DNA of 62,976 bases from Burkholderiales bacterium Ga0074133 (GCA_001464865.1 LNEG01000097.1:1-62976), one strand, 5' to 3'; positions 30,384 through 39,747 are shown, counted from the first letter of the stretch. Notes: generated by a model not told the origin, from the letters alone. Made by a program: numbers and translations.

Positions 30384-31142
30384 TTACTTCACGTCTTTCC
30401 AGAAGGCTGCGTTCAACCTCCAGGCAATGATTGTGAACACACCCAGGAAAATCAGAACCCATACACCCACACGCTTGCGCGTGTTTTGGGCGGGCTCGGC
30501 CATCCACTGCATGTAGTTCACCAGGTCGCCGATCGTCTGATCATATTGAAGCGGCGTCATCAGACCAGGCTTGACCTGTTCCCAACCCTTGAATACCTGG
30601 GTCTTGTGTCCGTGGCTCTCGTGCTCTTCAAAAATGGGGCGGCGTTCGCCCTGCAATTCCCACAGCACATGAGGCATGCCTACATTCGGGAACACCAGGT
30701 TGTTCCACCCGGTGGGCTTGTTTTCGTCGCGGTAGTAAGTCCGCATGTAGGTGTAGAGGTAATCAACACCCGGGCCACCGGCACCGGAGCGCGAACGCGC
30801 GATCACGGTCAGGTCAGGCGGATTGGCCCCGAACCAGGCCTTGGCCTGTTTGGGGTCGATCGCAGCCTTCATGGTCTCACCCACCTTGTCCGTCGTGAAC
30901 AGGAGGTTGTCCTTGACCTGCTGGTCGGTCAAGCCGATGTCCTTCAGGCGGTTGAACCGCATGAAAGCTGCCGAATGGCAGTTGAGGCAGTAATTGACAA
31001 AAATCTTGGCGCCGTTTTGCAGCGATGCCAGATCGTTCGTCTTGGCGGGCGCCTTGTCGAGCGGAATGCCACCGCCCGCAGCCAACGCGGAGCCAGCCGC
31101 AAGCCCCAGGGCCGCCACCAACGTGAGAATGATTTTCTTCAT
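30384..31142 (-). CDS. petC: Cytochrome c1 of the bc1 complex
   Basis: 252 residues: cleavable signal (MKKIILTLVAALGLAAGSALA), haem c attachment site CLNCH in FVNYCLNCHSAAFMRF, the methionine-ligand region (TPLQYDQTIGDLVNYMQWM) and a C-terminal membrane anchor (RVGVWVLIFLGVFTIIAW). Carries electrons from the Rieske centre to periplasmic cytochrome c. Last gene of petA-petB-petC, 18 bp after petB, followed by a terminator. Confidence 0.95.
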   Translation of the reverse strand: MKKIILTLVAALGLAAGSALAAGGGIPLDKAPAKTNDLASLQNGAKIFVNYCLNCHSAAFMRFNRLKDIGLTDQQVKDNLLFTTDKVGETMKAAIDPKQAKAWFGANPPDLTVIARSRSGAGGPGVDYLYTYMRTYYRDENKPTGWNNLVFPNVGMPHVLWELQGERRPIFEEHESHGHKTQVFKGWEQVKPGLMTPLQYDQTIGDLVNYMQWMAEPAQNTRKRVGVWVLIFLGVFTIIAWRLNAAFWKDVK

Positions 31143-31160
31143 TGTTGTTATCTCCTGGGC

Positions 31161-32573
31161 TCAGTGCGCTACAAAGGTCACGCGGTCAGGCACGGGCTTG
31201 GCCTCGCCAATACGGCTCCACCAGGGCATCAGCAAGAAGAACCCGAAGTAGAACAACGTACCGACCTGCGACACGCGCTCGCCAATCGGCGACGGAGGCT
31301 GCACGCCAAGGTAGCCCAGGATCAGGAAGTTGATCACGAACACGGCGTACAGGTACTTGTGCCAGTCAGGACGGTAGCGGATCGAGCGCACCGGGCTGTG
31401 ATCCAGCCAAGGCAGGAAGAACAGGATGATCACGGCGCCGCCCATCACGACCACGCCCCAGAACTTGGCATCGATCGACAGGAGCAGCGCCACGGCTACC
31501 AGCGAACCCACGGCGATGCCCGCCTTGATGAAGCCGGGCAGCTTGGCCTTGAGCACGCCAAAGGCAGCCGCAGCCAGTACGCACAGGACCAGCACGTACA
31601 TCATTTCCGTCGTGATCGCGCGCAGCATCGAGTAGAAGGGCGTGAAGTACCACACCGGGGCGATGTGCAAAGGGGTCACCAGCGGATCAGCCGGGATGAA
31701 GTTGTTGTACTCCAGGAAGTAGCCACCAAACTCCGGCGCGAAGAACACTACTGCGGTGAATGCCATCAGGAACATGCTCAGCGCAAAGATGTCATGCACC
31801 GTGTAGTACGGATGGAAAGGCACGCCGTCCAGCGGCTTGCCGTTGGCATCCTTGGGAGCCTTGGGGCCCTTGATTTCCACGCCGTCGGGGTTGTTGGAAC
31901 CCACATCGTGCAAGGCCAGCAAGTGGGCCACCACCAGACCGAGCAGTACCAGCGGCACCGCAATGACGTGGAAGCTGAAGAAGCGGTTCAGCGTGGCGTC
32001 ACCCACCACAAAGTCGCCACGGATCAGCAAGGCCAAGTCAGGACCGATGAACGGGATGGCTGCAAACAGGTTCACGATCACCTGGGCGCCCCAGTAAGAC
32101 ATCTGACCCCATGGCAGCAGGTAACCCATGAAGGCTTCGGCCATCAGGCACAGGAAAATGGCGCAACCGAAGATCCAGACCAGTTCCCGCGGCTTGCGGT
32201 AGCTGCCATAGATAAGGCCGCGGAACATGTGCAGATACACCACCACAAAGAAGGCTGAGGCCCCTGTGGAGTGCATGTAGCGGATCAGCCAGCCCCACGG
32301 TACATCACGCATGATGTACTCGACCGAAGCGAACGCCAGGTTAGCGTCGGGCTTGTAGTGCATGACCAGGAAGATCCCGGTGACGATCTGGATCACCAGC
32401 ACCACCAGCGCCAGCGAGCCGAAGATGTACCAGAAGTTGAAGTTCTTCGGAGCGTAATACTCCGACATGTGCACCTTGTACGCGTCAAAGGCAGTCGGAA
32501 ACCGGTTCTCAAACCAGTTCGTCACCTTGGCGCCAGTCGAGGCGTTGGGGGAGATTTCCTTGAATTCAGCCAT
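31161..32573 (-). CDS. petB: Cytochrome b of the bc1 complex
   Basis: 470 residues with about eight transmembrane helices. Haem-ligand histidines are in helices B (IVTGIFLVMHYKPD and MHSTGASAFFVVVYLHMFRG) and D (FFSFHVIAVPLVLLGLVVAH LL region). The Qo-site PDWY-like element reads PVWYF here (HIAPVWYFTPFY), which is typical for some betaproteobacteria. The quinol-oxidising, proton-translocating subunit. 11 bp after petA. Confidence 0.96.
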   Translation of the reverse strand: MAEFKEISPNASTGAKVTNWFENRFPTAFDAYKVHMSEYYAPKNFNFWYIFGSLALVVLVIQIVTGIFLVMHYKPDANLAFASVEYIMRDVPWGWLIRYMHSTGASAFFVVVYLHMFRGLIYGSYRKPRELVWIFGCAIFLCLMAEAFMGYLLPWGQMSYWGAQVIVNLFAAIPFIGPDLALLIRGDFVVGDATLNRFFSFHVIAVPLVLLGLVVAHLLALHDVGSNNPDGVEIKGPKAPKDANGKPLDGVPFHPYYTVHDIFALSMFLMAFTAVVFFAPEFGGYFLEYNNFIPADPLVTPLHIAPVWYFTPFYSMLRAITTEMMYVLVLCVLAAAAFGVLKAKLPGFIKAGIAVGSLVAVALLLSIDAKFWGVVVMGGAVIILFFLPWLDHSPVRSIRYRPDWHKYLYAVFVINFLILGYLGVQPPSPIGERVSQVGTLFYFGFFLLMPWWSRIGEAKPVPDRVTFVAH

Positions 32574-32584
32574 GTCGATTTACC

Positions 32585-33181
32585 TCAGGCCTTCTTGTCT
32601 TCGCCGATGAGCAGCAGCGTGTCGGACAGGTACATGTGCGGCGGCACTTCCAGGTTGTCGGGCGCGGGCTTGTTCTTGAAGACCCGGCCGGCCACGTCGA
32701 AAGTGGAGCCATGGCAGGCGCACAGAAAACCGCCACGCCAGTCATCAGGCAGCGAAGGCTGAGGCCCTGCCTGCAGCTTGTCACCAGGCGAACAACCAAG
32801 GTGGGTGCAGATACCGACACCAACGAACACTTCAGGCTTGATCGAGCGGTGCTGATTTTTGGCGTACTCGGGCGTCGGGTACGTGTTGCGATCCGACTTG
32901 GGGTCGGCCAGCTGGGATTCAGTCTGGGCGAGCGACTCCAGCTGCTGGGGAGTGCGCTTGAAGATCCACACGGGCTTGCCGCGCCATTCGACGGTCAGCT
33001 TTTCGCCGGGCTGCAAGGTGGAGATGTCCACCTCAACCGCTGCACCGGCAGCTCTGGCTTTCTCCGAAGGCTGAAAACTACTGACGAAGGGCACGGCAAC
33101 GGCCACTCCGCCAGCGGCACCGGCACATCCGGACGCAATCAGCCACGTCCTTTTACTGGTGTCGACTGGTGTGTCACTCAT
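32585..33181 (-). CDS. petA: Rieske iron-sulfur subunit of the bc1 complex
   Basis: 198 residues. The [2Fe-2S] ligands are in CTHLGCSP and CACHGSTFD. The N-terminus (TSKRTWLIASGCAGAAGGVAVAVPF) is an uncleaved membrane anchor that is normally exported by Tat; only K-R is present where other proteins have R-R. A short basic hinge follows. First gene of the petABC operon and divergent from mscL, with a 146-bp gap between the starts. Confidence 0.96.
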   Translation of the reverse strand: MSDTPVDTSKRTWLIASGCAGAAGGVAVAVPFVSSFQPSEKARAAGAAVEVDISTLQPGEKLTVEWRGKPVWIFKRTPQQLESLAQTESQLADPKSDRNTYPTPEYAKNQHRSIKPEVFVGVGICTHLGCSPGDKLQAGPQPSLPDDWRGGFLCACHGSTFDVAGRVFKNKPAPDNLEVPPHMYLSDTLLLIGEDKKA

Positions 33182-33327
33182 GGGGATCCTCGGTAAACAT
33201 CGCTATTGTTTGGGTCAACCTCGAATTGTAGCGGAGTGAAAATGGGTATTCGATTGTGAACTGGTGTTGACGCGGTGCGGCACTCGGAGATACTTGCGCA
33301 TCTCAAAAACAGTGTTGGAGGGTGAAC

Positions 33328-33759
33328 ATGGGAATGATGCAGGAGTTCAGGGAGTTTGCGGTCAAGGGCAACGTGATTGACCTCGCGGTCGGCGTGATCA
33401 TCGGCGGCGCTTTCGGCAAGATCGTTGATTCCGTGGTGTCCGATCTGATCATGCCCATCGTGGGCCTGGCGTTTGGCAAGCTGGATTTTTCCAGCCATTT
33501 CATTGCGCTGGGCAACGTGCCGCCCGGCACTGCCATGACGCTGGACGCGCTCAAGAAAGCCGGCGTCCCGGTGCTGGCCTATGGCAGCTTCCTCACGGTG
33601 GCGGTCAACTTCATCATCCTGGCGTTCATCATCTTCCTGATGGTCAAGCAGATCAACCGGATGAAGCGCGAAGCACCCGCTGCGCCAGCGCCGGCGCCTG
33701 CTGCCCCGCCCGAAGACATCGTGCTTTTGCGCGAGATCCGCGACAGCCTCAAGCGCTGA
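33328..33759 (+). CDS. mscL: Large-conductance mechanosensitive channel
   Basis: 143 residues; start [23 protein letters not shown]1 with the pore glycines [18 protein letters not shown]2 [16 protein letters not shown], and an Ala/Pro-rich linker before the C-terminal bundle [13 protein letters not shown]. The pentamer opens under hypo-osmotic shock. ATG at 33328 is preferred over a GTG six bases upstream because GGAGGG is well spaced for it. Confidence 0.96.
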   Translation: MGMMQEFREFAVKGNVIDLAVGVIIGGAFGKIVDSVVSDLIMPIVGLAFGKLDFSSHFIALGNVPPGTAMTLDALKKAGVPVLAYGSFLTVAVNFIILAFIIFLMVKQINRMKREAPAAPAPAPAAPPEDIVLLREIRDSLKR

Positions 33760-33876
33760 GCGGCCACCGCCTGGCGCTGTGCGGAGGCCAGGCGCACATT
33801 CAGCCTGTCTCAGCCGTTGCGCCGTGCGCACAACCGGCACGCCCTATCCGAGTCCGCCGCAGCGCGGCCCGGGCAA

Positions 33877-34905
33877 TCAGCTCGCCAGCAGGCGAGCCAT
33901 GCGCACTGCCTCGATCAGGCTCGCGGCCTCTGCGAGTCCTTGGCCCGCAATGTCGAAGGCGGTTCCATGATCGGGACTGGTTCGTACCAGCGGCAGGCCC
34001 AGCGTCACGTTCACGCCCTTGTCCACGCCCAGGTACTTGACCGGAATCAAGCCCTGGTCGTGGTACATCGCCACCACCACATCGAACTCGCCTGCGCGCT
34101 GCGGGGTGCTGCGGGCCCGCATGAACACGGTGTCCGGCGCCAGCGGCCCCGTCACGTCAAGGCCCTCGGCGCGCGCTGCAGCCACCGCTGGCGCAATCAC
34201 CTCGATTTCCTCCCGGCCAAACAGCCCTCCCTCGCCGGCATGCGGGTTGAGGCCCGCCACGGCCATTCGCGGGCGGCGGCCCAGGCTGCGCAGCAGGGCT
34301 GCATCGGTGATGCGCAGGGTTTGCAACACGTTGTCGTGCGTCACTGCGGCAATCGCGTCGCGCAGCGACATGTGGATGCTGACCAGCACCGTGCGCAGTT
34401 CATCACTGGCCAGCATCATGCGCACCGGCATTTCGTGAAGGCCCACTCCCGCATGGGCGGCCGCCTGCGCCTGAAGCAGCTCGGTGTGACCCGGGAAATC
34501 CACGCCTGCGGCTGATAACGCCTCCTTGTGCAGCGGGGCCGTCACGATGGCGTCAATACGCCCCGCCAGCGCGGCCTGCGCTGCCCAGGTCACGCACGCT
34601 GCAGCTGCGTGCCCGGCGGCGGCGCTGATACGCCCCCACGGCTGCGGGCCTGGAATGTCAGCCAGTTGCAGCACGGGCACGCAGCGCGGCGGCATGTGCA
34701 ATGCCTGCGCGGGCTCGTCCAGCCAGGCAACCGGCAGGTCAGGCGCCCCCGGGCGAGCCAGCGTCTGCGCAGCCCTTCGCAGCGTGGGCACATCACCCAC
34801 CACGAAGCAGCCGCGCATCGCGTCGGGCACGTCCCGGAAAGCCTTGGCGATGATTTCCGGGCCAATGCCGGCCGGATCACCTTGCGTGATGGCGATGGTT
34901 TTCAT
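33877..34905 (-). CDS. pdxA: 4-hydroxythreonine-4-phosphate dehydrogenase
   Basis: Makes the C3 precursor of pyridoxal phosphate. The 342-residue protein has the family start MKTIAITQGDPAGIGPEII, metal-binding histidines in DFPGHTELLQ and AMYHDQGLIPVKYLG, and the C-terminal LPLVRTSPDHGTAFDIAGQG. In a minus-strand run after the Nif3 gene, with repeat copy e in the gap. Confidence 0.95.
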   Translation of the reverse strand: MKTIAITQGDPAGIGPEIIAKAFRDVPDAMRGCFVVGDVPTLRRAAQTLARPGAPDLPVAWLDEPAQALHMPPRCVPVLQLADIPGPQPWGRISAAAGHAAAACVTWAAQAALAGRIDAIVTAPLHKEALSAAGVDFPGHTELLQAQAAAHAGVGLHEMPVRMMLASDELRTVLVSIHMSLRDAIAAVTHDNVLQTLRITDAALLRSLGRRPRMAVAGLNPHAGEGGLFGREEIEVIAPAVAAARAEGLDVTGPLAPDTVFMRARSTPQRAGEFDVVVAMYHDQGLIPVKYLGVDKGVNVTLGLPLVRTSPDHGTAFDIAGQGLAEAASLIEAVRMARLLAS

Positions 34906-34923
34906 GAAAAACTGACCAAATTG

Positions 34924-34971
34924 AGGGGTAGCGCTTGATTTATATACCCCTGCAGCTATTCACTTAATAGC
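34924..34971 (+). repeat. Bipartite hairpin repeat, copy e (Nif3-pdxA gap)
   Basis: First stem AGGGGTA / TACCCCT (34924-34930 / 34945-34951), 7 pairs. Second stem GCTATT (34955-34960) / AATAGC (34966-34971) with a 5-nt spacer. Outer CCTGCAG / CTGCAGG arms could pair around the second stem. Confidence 0.75.
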
Positions 34972-34991
34972 GAATAACTGCAGGCGCGCCG

Positions 34992-35771
34992 TTAGGCCGG
35001 ATTGTCGATGTCGATGAACTCATGGGACAGGCCCAGCTGGGCTGCCACCTGCGCCGCCACTGCTGGCGCGCCATACCGCTCGGTGGCATGGTGCCCGGCT
35101 GCAATGAAGCTCACCCCCATCTCACGCGCCAGGTGCGCCTGCGGCTCCGAGATTTCGCCGGTGATGAACGCATCGGCACCCGCGGCAATGGCCGGCTCGA
35201 AATAGCCTTGGGCCCCGCCCGTGCACCACGCAACGCGCCGGACGGGCCTGTCAAGGCCGTCCTCTGGTTGAACCAGCGTCACTGCGCGACCCAGCGCCCG
35301 GGCCACGTGGTCTGCCAGGGCTTGCCCGCTGTCCCAAGACGCCGGTGCGCTGCACCCCAGGTTCTGCTCGCCAAAACGGGCGTCGGCGGTGAGCCCCAAC
35401 ACCCGGCCCAGCTGTGCGTTGTTGCCCAGCTCCGCGTGCGCATCAAGGGGCAGGTGGTACGCAAAGAGGTTGATGTCGTGCGCCAGCAGGCGGGACAGGC
35501 GCTCCTTCATCCAGCCGGTGACGCGTCCGTCCTGCCCGCGCCAGAACAATCCGTGGTGCACAAAGATCGCGTCAGCGCCTGAAGCAATCGCTGCGTCGAT
35601 CAGCGCCCGGCTGGCGGTCACACCACTCACGATGCGAGCGATGTGCGGTTTTCCCTCCACCTGCAGGCCGTTGGGCCCGTAGTCCTTGAAAAGCTGGGGT
35701 TGCAGCAAGGTGTCAAACGCCTGCAGCAATGCCTGGCGGGTGGTGGTGCGGGATGCGTGATCGGTGCTCAT
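34992..35771 (-). CDS. Nif3-like dinuclear metal center protein
   Basis: 259 residues of the Nif3 (YbgI) family, annotated as GTP cyclohydrolase I type 2 homologues. Metal-ligand motifs are visible: NGLQVEG, FVHHGLFWR, AYHLPLDAH, and near the C-terminus ISEPQAHLAREMGVSFIAAGHHATE. The family forms hexameric toroids with a di-metal site; a physiological substrate is not firmly known. It lies between pdxA and the TRAP transporter, with its own terminator-separated transcript. Confidence 0.9.
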   Translation of the reverse strand: MSTDHASRTTTRQALLQAFDTLLQPQLFKDYGPNGLQVEGKPHIARIVSGVTASRALIDAAIASGADAIFVHHGLFWRGQDGRVTGWMKERLSRLLAHDINLFAYHLPLDAHAELGNNAQLGRVLGLTADARFGEQNLGCSAPASWDSGQALADHVARALGRAVTLVQPEDGLDRPVRRVAWCTGGAQGYFEPAIAAGADAFITGEISEPQAHLAREMGVSFIAAGHHATERYGAPAVAAQVAAQLGLSHEFIDIDNPA

Positions 35772-35855
35772 CCCTGTATTGTGAACACCTGCACAGGCAC
35801 CCGGTGCTGTCCAGCCCGTTGCCCCAGCGGGTTTTCACCCGGGCCACGGCACCAA

Positions 35856-35885
35856 ACAACAAGGCGCCCGAGGGCGCCTTGTTGT
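35856..35885 (-). terminator. Terminator of the TRAP transporter operon
   Basis: Perfect 14-bp stem ACAACAAGGCGCCC / GGGCGCCTTGTTGT with a minimal loop, just after the dctM stop. The symmetric T-rich ends would let it work in both directions. Confidence 0.85.
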
Positions 35886-35923
35886 GCATCCATCTACCGG
35901 CCAGAGCCGGCACCGCTGCAGCT

Positions 35924-37912
35924 TTACCGGTACAGCACCTCGGGCAGCCAAAGGCCAATGGCCGGGAACATGTACAGCAGGAAGATCGCGACGATCTGGA
36001 TCCCCATGAACGGCAGCATGCCCGCAAATATCTGGTTGAGCGTGACGTGCTTGGGCGCCACGCCCTTCAGATAGAACGCGCTCATCGCCACCGGCGGGCT
36101 CAGGAAGGCGGTCTGCAGGTTCAGGGCCACCAGCAGGCCGAAGAACAGTGGGTCCACCCCGAAGTTGTCCAGCAGTGGGATGAAGATGGGCATGAAGATC
36201 ACGATGATCTCGGTCCACTCCAGCGGCCAGCCCAGGATGAAGATGATGACCTGCGACAGCACCAGGAACTGCGTCTTGGTGAGGTTCATGCTCAGCACCC
36301 ACTGCTCGACCAGCTCCTGCCCGCCCAGCAGCGCAAATGCAGCCGAGAAGATGGCGGAGCCGACGAACAGCCAGCACACCATGGCGCTGGTCTTGGCGGT
36401 CAGGAACACCGACTCCTTGATCACTCCGAACGTCAGCTGCCGGTAGGCCGCCGCCAGCACGAATCCGCCAAACGCACCCACTGCAGCGGCTTCCGTCGGC
36501 GTGGCCAGGCCAAACACGATGGAGCCCAGCACCGAAAGGATCAGCACCAGCAGCGGGAAGAAGCTGGACAGCAGCATCTTGAACACTTCAAGGCGTGCGT
36601 AGCTCAGGATGCCGTAGAAGGTCACCAGCGCCAGGGCACCCACGCCCAGACCGATCCAGAACCCGGCGGAAGCCGGCTTGGTGGTAGCTCCGCCCGCTGC
36701 TGCCGCAGGAGCTGCCGCTGCCGGTGGCTCCGACACCGTACCCGGCGCCTCGACGGCGGCCGCTACCGGCTCAGCCCCGGGTGGCTCGGCCACGGCCTGG
36801 GCGCCCGGTGGCTCAGCCACTGCGTCTGCGCTCGCAGGCTCAGCCAGGCCGGAGCTCTCGGGCTCTGCCAGGCCGCCGGAAGAAGACGATGTGTCTTCGT
36901 TGGCACCGGCGCCCATGGCCTGCAGCTCGGAGTAAGTCTCTTCCACCACCACGCGGGTTGCGCTCTGGTAGCTGGCCACGGCGACCACCGCAAAGAGGAT
37001 GGCCGGCAGCAGCGCAATGCCCAGCTGGCCCAGAAGATACCGGGTGGAAACCGCCTGATTGCGCTTGCCCTTGAGTGCGCTGACGATGCTGCCCAGCGCC
37101 CAGCCATCCGACGTCGCGCCAATGGCCTTGAGCCCTGCTGGCAGGGGCACCATGCGCTGCTCGGCCGTCAGGGGCGGCGCCCAGTCGGGCCTGAGCTTGG
37201 CCATGATGATCACGTACACGATGTACAGGCCTGCCAGCATGATGCCGGGAAAGAACGCACCCGCGTACAGCTGCACCACCGAGACACCGGCGGTAGCGCC
37301 ATACACGATGAGCAGCACCGACGGTGGAATCAGGATACCCAGGCAACCGCCAGCCGTGATGGTGCCAGCCGACAGGCGCACGTCATACCCGGCCCGCAGC
37401 ATCTGCGGCAGGGCCAGCAGGCCCATCAGCGTGACCACGGCACCCACGATGCCCGTTGCAGTGGCAAACACCGCGCACGTGACCAGGGTGGCCACCCCCA
37501 GCGAGCCCGGCACGCGTGCCAGGGCCAGGTGCAGGCTGTGGAACAGCTTTTCGATCAGGTTGGCGCGTTCAACGAGGTAGCCCATGAACACGAAGAGCGG
37601 GATCGAGATCAGGACATCATTGCCCATGACCGAGAACGCGCGCTGCACCATCAGGTCCAGCGTCTGCTTGAGCGCCCCGGCGGCCGTCTGGTCCCCGGAG
37701 TGGTAGGCAAAAAACGCGAACATCATCCCCATGCCCATCAGCGTGAACGCCGTGGGAAAGCCCAGCATGATGGCAACGACCACCAGCGACAGCATCAGCA
37801 GGCCGTAGTGGCCGTTGGTCATCTTCTCGACGCTGAACACCATCGCGAGAGCCGCAAGGATGATCACGCCCATCAGCGTGAAACCGAAATAGAGCTCTTT
37901 GCGGATCTTCAT
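35924..37912 (-). CDS. dctM: TRAP transporter large permease (DctM) with a long central insertion
   Basis: The 12-TM sodium-coupled permease of a TRAP system. It is 662 residues against about 430 in the usual DctM. The N-terminal half (PTAFTLMGMGMMFAFF, TAGGCLGILIPPSVLL) and the C-terminal half (ATPTEAAAVGAFGGFVLAA, LPFMGIQIVAIFLLY) are canonical. Between residues ~255 and ~445 lies an insertion with two extra hydrophobic segments (LLGQLGIALLPAILFAVVAV and FWIGLGVGALALVTFYGI) joined by an Ala/Pro/Glu-rich linker (~330-415) containing VAEPPGA repeats. The dctQ stop and this start share one base. Confidence 0.9.
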   Translation of the reverse strand: MKIRKELYFGFTLMGVIILAALAMVFSVEKMTNGHYGLLMLSLVVVAIMLGFPTAFTLMGMGMMFAFFAYHSGDQTAAGALKQTLDLMVQRAFSVMGNDVLISIPLFVFMGYLVERANLIEKLFHSLHLALARVPGSLGVATLVTCAVFATATGIVGAVVTLMGLLALPQMLRAGYDVRLSAGTITAGGCLGILIPPSVLLIVYGATAGVSVVQLYAGAFFPGIMLAGLYIVYVIIMAKLRPDWAPPLTAEQRMVPLPAGLKAIGATSDGWALGSIVSALKGKRNQAVSTRYLLGQLGIALLPAILFAVVAVASYQSATRVVVEETYSELQAMGAGANEDTSSSSGGLAEPESSGLAEPASADAVAEPPGAQAVAEPPGAEPVAAAVEAPGTVSEPPAAAAPAAAAGGATTKPASAGFWIGLGVGALALVTFYGILSYARLEVFKMLLSSFFPLLVLILSVLGSIVFGLATPTEAAAVGAFGGFVLAAAYRQLTFGVIKESVFLTAKTSAMVCWLFVGSAIFSAAFALLGGQELVEQWVLSMNLTKTQFLVLSQVIIFILGWPLEWTEIIVIFMPIFIPLLDNFGVDPLFFGLLVALNLQTAFLSPPVAMSAFYLKGVAPKHVTLNQIFAGMLPFMGIQIVAIFLLYMFPAIGLWLPEVLYR

Positions 37913-38529
37913 CAGTGGCCACCCTTCTGCACGACGAGCTTGTCGAGTGCCTCGATGTCCGAGTCTTTGACGTGCACCATCTGCTTGAGCTTGTCGACAT
38001 CGACTTCCTCGACGTCACCCTCGCGCTTGGGCCACTCGCCCGTGCGGATGCAGATCACGCAACGGATGATTTCGACGATGCCCTGCAGCAGCAGGAAAGC
38101 CCCGGCCAGCGGCACCACGAACTTGAACGGGTAGACCGGTAGCGGGTCGGCATTGAAGGTCTGCTCACGCATGGCAAGCGAGTCCTGGAAGAAGAACCAC
38201 CCAGCATAGGTGAGCGCGATGATGCCGGGCAGGAAGAACAGGATGTACAACACGAGGTCCACGGTAGCCTGCGTGCGGGGCTCGAAGAAGCCGTAAAGCA
38301 CATCGCCGCGCACGTGGCCGCTCTTGGCCAGCGTGTAGGCCCCGGCGGTCATGAAGAGCACGCCATACAGCATGATCTGCGCATCGAGCACCCAGGCGTT
38401 GGGCTTGTTCAGGACATACCGGGAGAACACCTCCCAGGTGATCAGCAGCGTGAGGCCCACGACGCTCCAGGCGCAGGCCTTTCCAAACCAGGTCGAGAGC
38501 CGGTCCACTGTAAGTAATAGTTTTTGCAT
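37912..38529 (-). CDS. dctQ: TRAP transporter small permease (DctQ)
   Basis: 205 residues with four transmembrane segments (WSVVGLTLLITWEVFSRYV; AQIMLYGVLFMTAGAYTL; VDLVLYILFFLPGIIALTYAG; FVVPLAGAFLLLQGIVEII), the DctQ pattern, and a charged C-terminal tail of about 45 residues beyond the last segment. Forms the membrane complex with DctM; coupled to it by a one-base stop/start overlap. A terminator hairpin separates it from dctP. Confidence 0.9.
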   Translation of the reverse strand: MQKLLLTVDRLSTWFGKACAWSVVGLTLLITWEVFSRYVLNKPNAWVLDAQIMLYGVLFMTAGAYTLAKSGHVRGDVLYGFFEPRTQATVDLVLYILFFLPGIIALTYAGWFFFQDSLAMREQTFNADPLPVYPFKFVVPLAGAFLLLQGIVEIIRCVICIRTGEWPKREGDVEEVDVDKLKQMVHVKDSDIEALDKLVVQKGGH

Positions 38530-38550
38530 GGCTTACCCATCTCAGGACAG

Positions 38551-38591
38551 AAAAAAGGGCGCCCCTGAGGCCGTGGCCTGCGGGCGCCCTT
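38551..38591 (-). terminator. Intercistronic terminator between dctP and dctQ
   Basis: 10-bp perfect stem AAGGGCGCCC / GGGCGCCCTT, 17-nt loop, with six T residues following on the minus strand. Placed 17 bp after dctP and before dctQ, it would lower expression of the membrane subunits relative to the binding protein. Confidence 0.8.
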
Positions 38592-38607
38592 GCATCACAG
38601 CATCAGG

Positions 38608-39726
38608 TCAGGCTTTCTTGGCCCCCTTGCCGAAATAGTGGTTGTAGGCCATCTTGAAGTCGACCATGTAGTCGCCCTGCCACTGGCCAGCACGCTGTGC
38701 AAACGCCTTTTGCGACGCAAGGATCTTCTTGAACAGCGGGTTCTCATCGCCCTTCTTGGCGATGATCTTGTCCCACGCTGCCAGCTGCGCGCGCAGGATG
38801 GCGTCGGGGGTCTTGTAGAACTTGACACCCTGCTTCTTGAGCTCTTCGTAGTCCTTGGAATTGCGCTCGATGGCTTTCCAGCTCATGTCGGCGCTGGCAG
38901 CCTGCACGGCGTAATCGATGATGGCCTTGAGTTCCGCGGGCAGCGCATTGAGCTTGGTCTTGTTGAACAGGATTTCGAACTGCTCGCCGCTCTGGTGAAA
39001 GCTCTGCAGCATGCAGTTCTTGACCACGTCGGGGAAGCCCAGCAAGCGATCAGACGAAGCGTTGTTGAACTCGGCGCCGTCGATCAGGCCGCGGTCCAGC
39101 GCTGGAACGATTTCACCGCCGGGCAGCGGGTTCACGGCGGCGCCCATCTCGGTGTACATGTCCACCGCCAGGCCCACGGTGCGGAACTTCACACCCTTCA
39201 TGTCCTCGATCTTGGCGATGGGCTTCTTGAACCAGCCAAAAGGCTGCGATGGCATGGGGCCGTACAGGTACGACGCCACATCCAGATTCAGCGTTTGATA
39301 GATCTCTTCCAGCAGGGCCTTGCCGCCGCCGTAGTTGTGCCAGGCGAGCACCATGTTGGGGTCCATGCCGAAGGCCGGGCCAGAGCCCCACAACGCCAGA
39401 GCCGAGTTCTTGCCGTAGTGGTAGGCCACCACGCCATGGCCACCGTCCAGCGTGCCCTTGCCCACGGCTTCCAGCAACTGGAACGCAGGCACCACGGCGC
39501 CCGCAGGCAGCACCTCGATCTTGAGGCGGCCGCTGGCCATGTCGTTCACCTTCTTGGCGAAATCCTGTGCGTACTCGTGAAAGATGTCCTTGGAAGGCCA
39601 TGTGCTCTGAAAGCGCAGGCTGGTGGTCGTCTGCGCGGTCGCGATCATCGGCGCGCTCATCGCGCCCGCAGCGACTGCAGCGCCCTTGAGCAGGCCGCGG
39701 CGGCGAGGTTTGTTGCTTTGCGTCAT
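38608..39726 (-). CDS. TRAP transporter substrate-binding protein (DctP/TakP type)
   Basis: 372 residues with a twin-arginine signal (NKPRRRGLLKGAAVAAGA). The DctP fold shows LRFQSTWPSKDIFHEYAQDF, DMKGVKFRTVGLAVDMY (the conserved arginine that binds carboxylate), GAAVNPLPGGEIVPAL and DGAEFNNASSD. Resembles the alpha-keto-acid binding TakP subgroup, which also uses Tat; the true ligand is uncertain. Start at MTQSNK is supported by GGAGA nine bases upstream. First gene of the TRAP operon, divergent from the protease gene. Confidence 0.88.
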   Translation of the reverse strand: MTQSNKPRRRGLLKGAAVAAGAMSAPMIATAQTTTSLRFQSTWPSKDIFHEYAQDFAKKVNDMASGRLKIEVLPAGAVVPAFQLLEAVGKGTLDGGHGVVAYHYGKNSALALWGSGPAFGMDPNMVLAWHNYGGGKALLEEIYQTLNLDVASYLYGPMPSQPFGWFKKPIAKIEDMKGVKFRTVGLAVDMYTEMGAAVNPLPGGEIVPALDRGLIDGAEFNNASSDRLLGFPDVVKNCMLQSFHQSGEQFEILFNKTKLNALPAELKAIIDYAVQAASADMSWKAIERNSKDYEELKKQGVKFYKTPDAILRAQLAAWDKIIAKKGDENPLFKKILASQKAFAQRAGQWQGDYMVDFKMAYNHYFGKGAKKA

Positions 39727-39747
39727 GGTCTTTGTCTCCAAAAAATT

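Noticed and set aside
33769..33793. Terminator between mscL and pdxA
   Set aside because: GCCTGGC/GCCAGGC can pair, but there is no T run on either strand, so it is not called.
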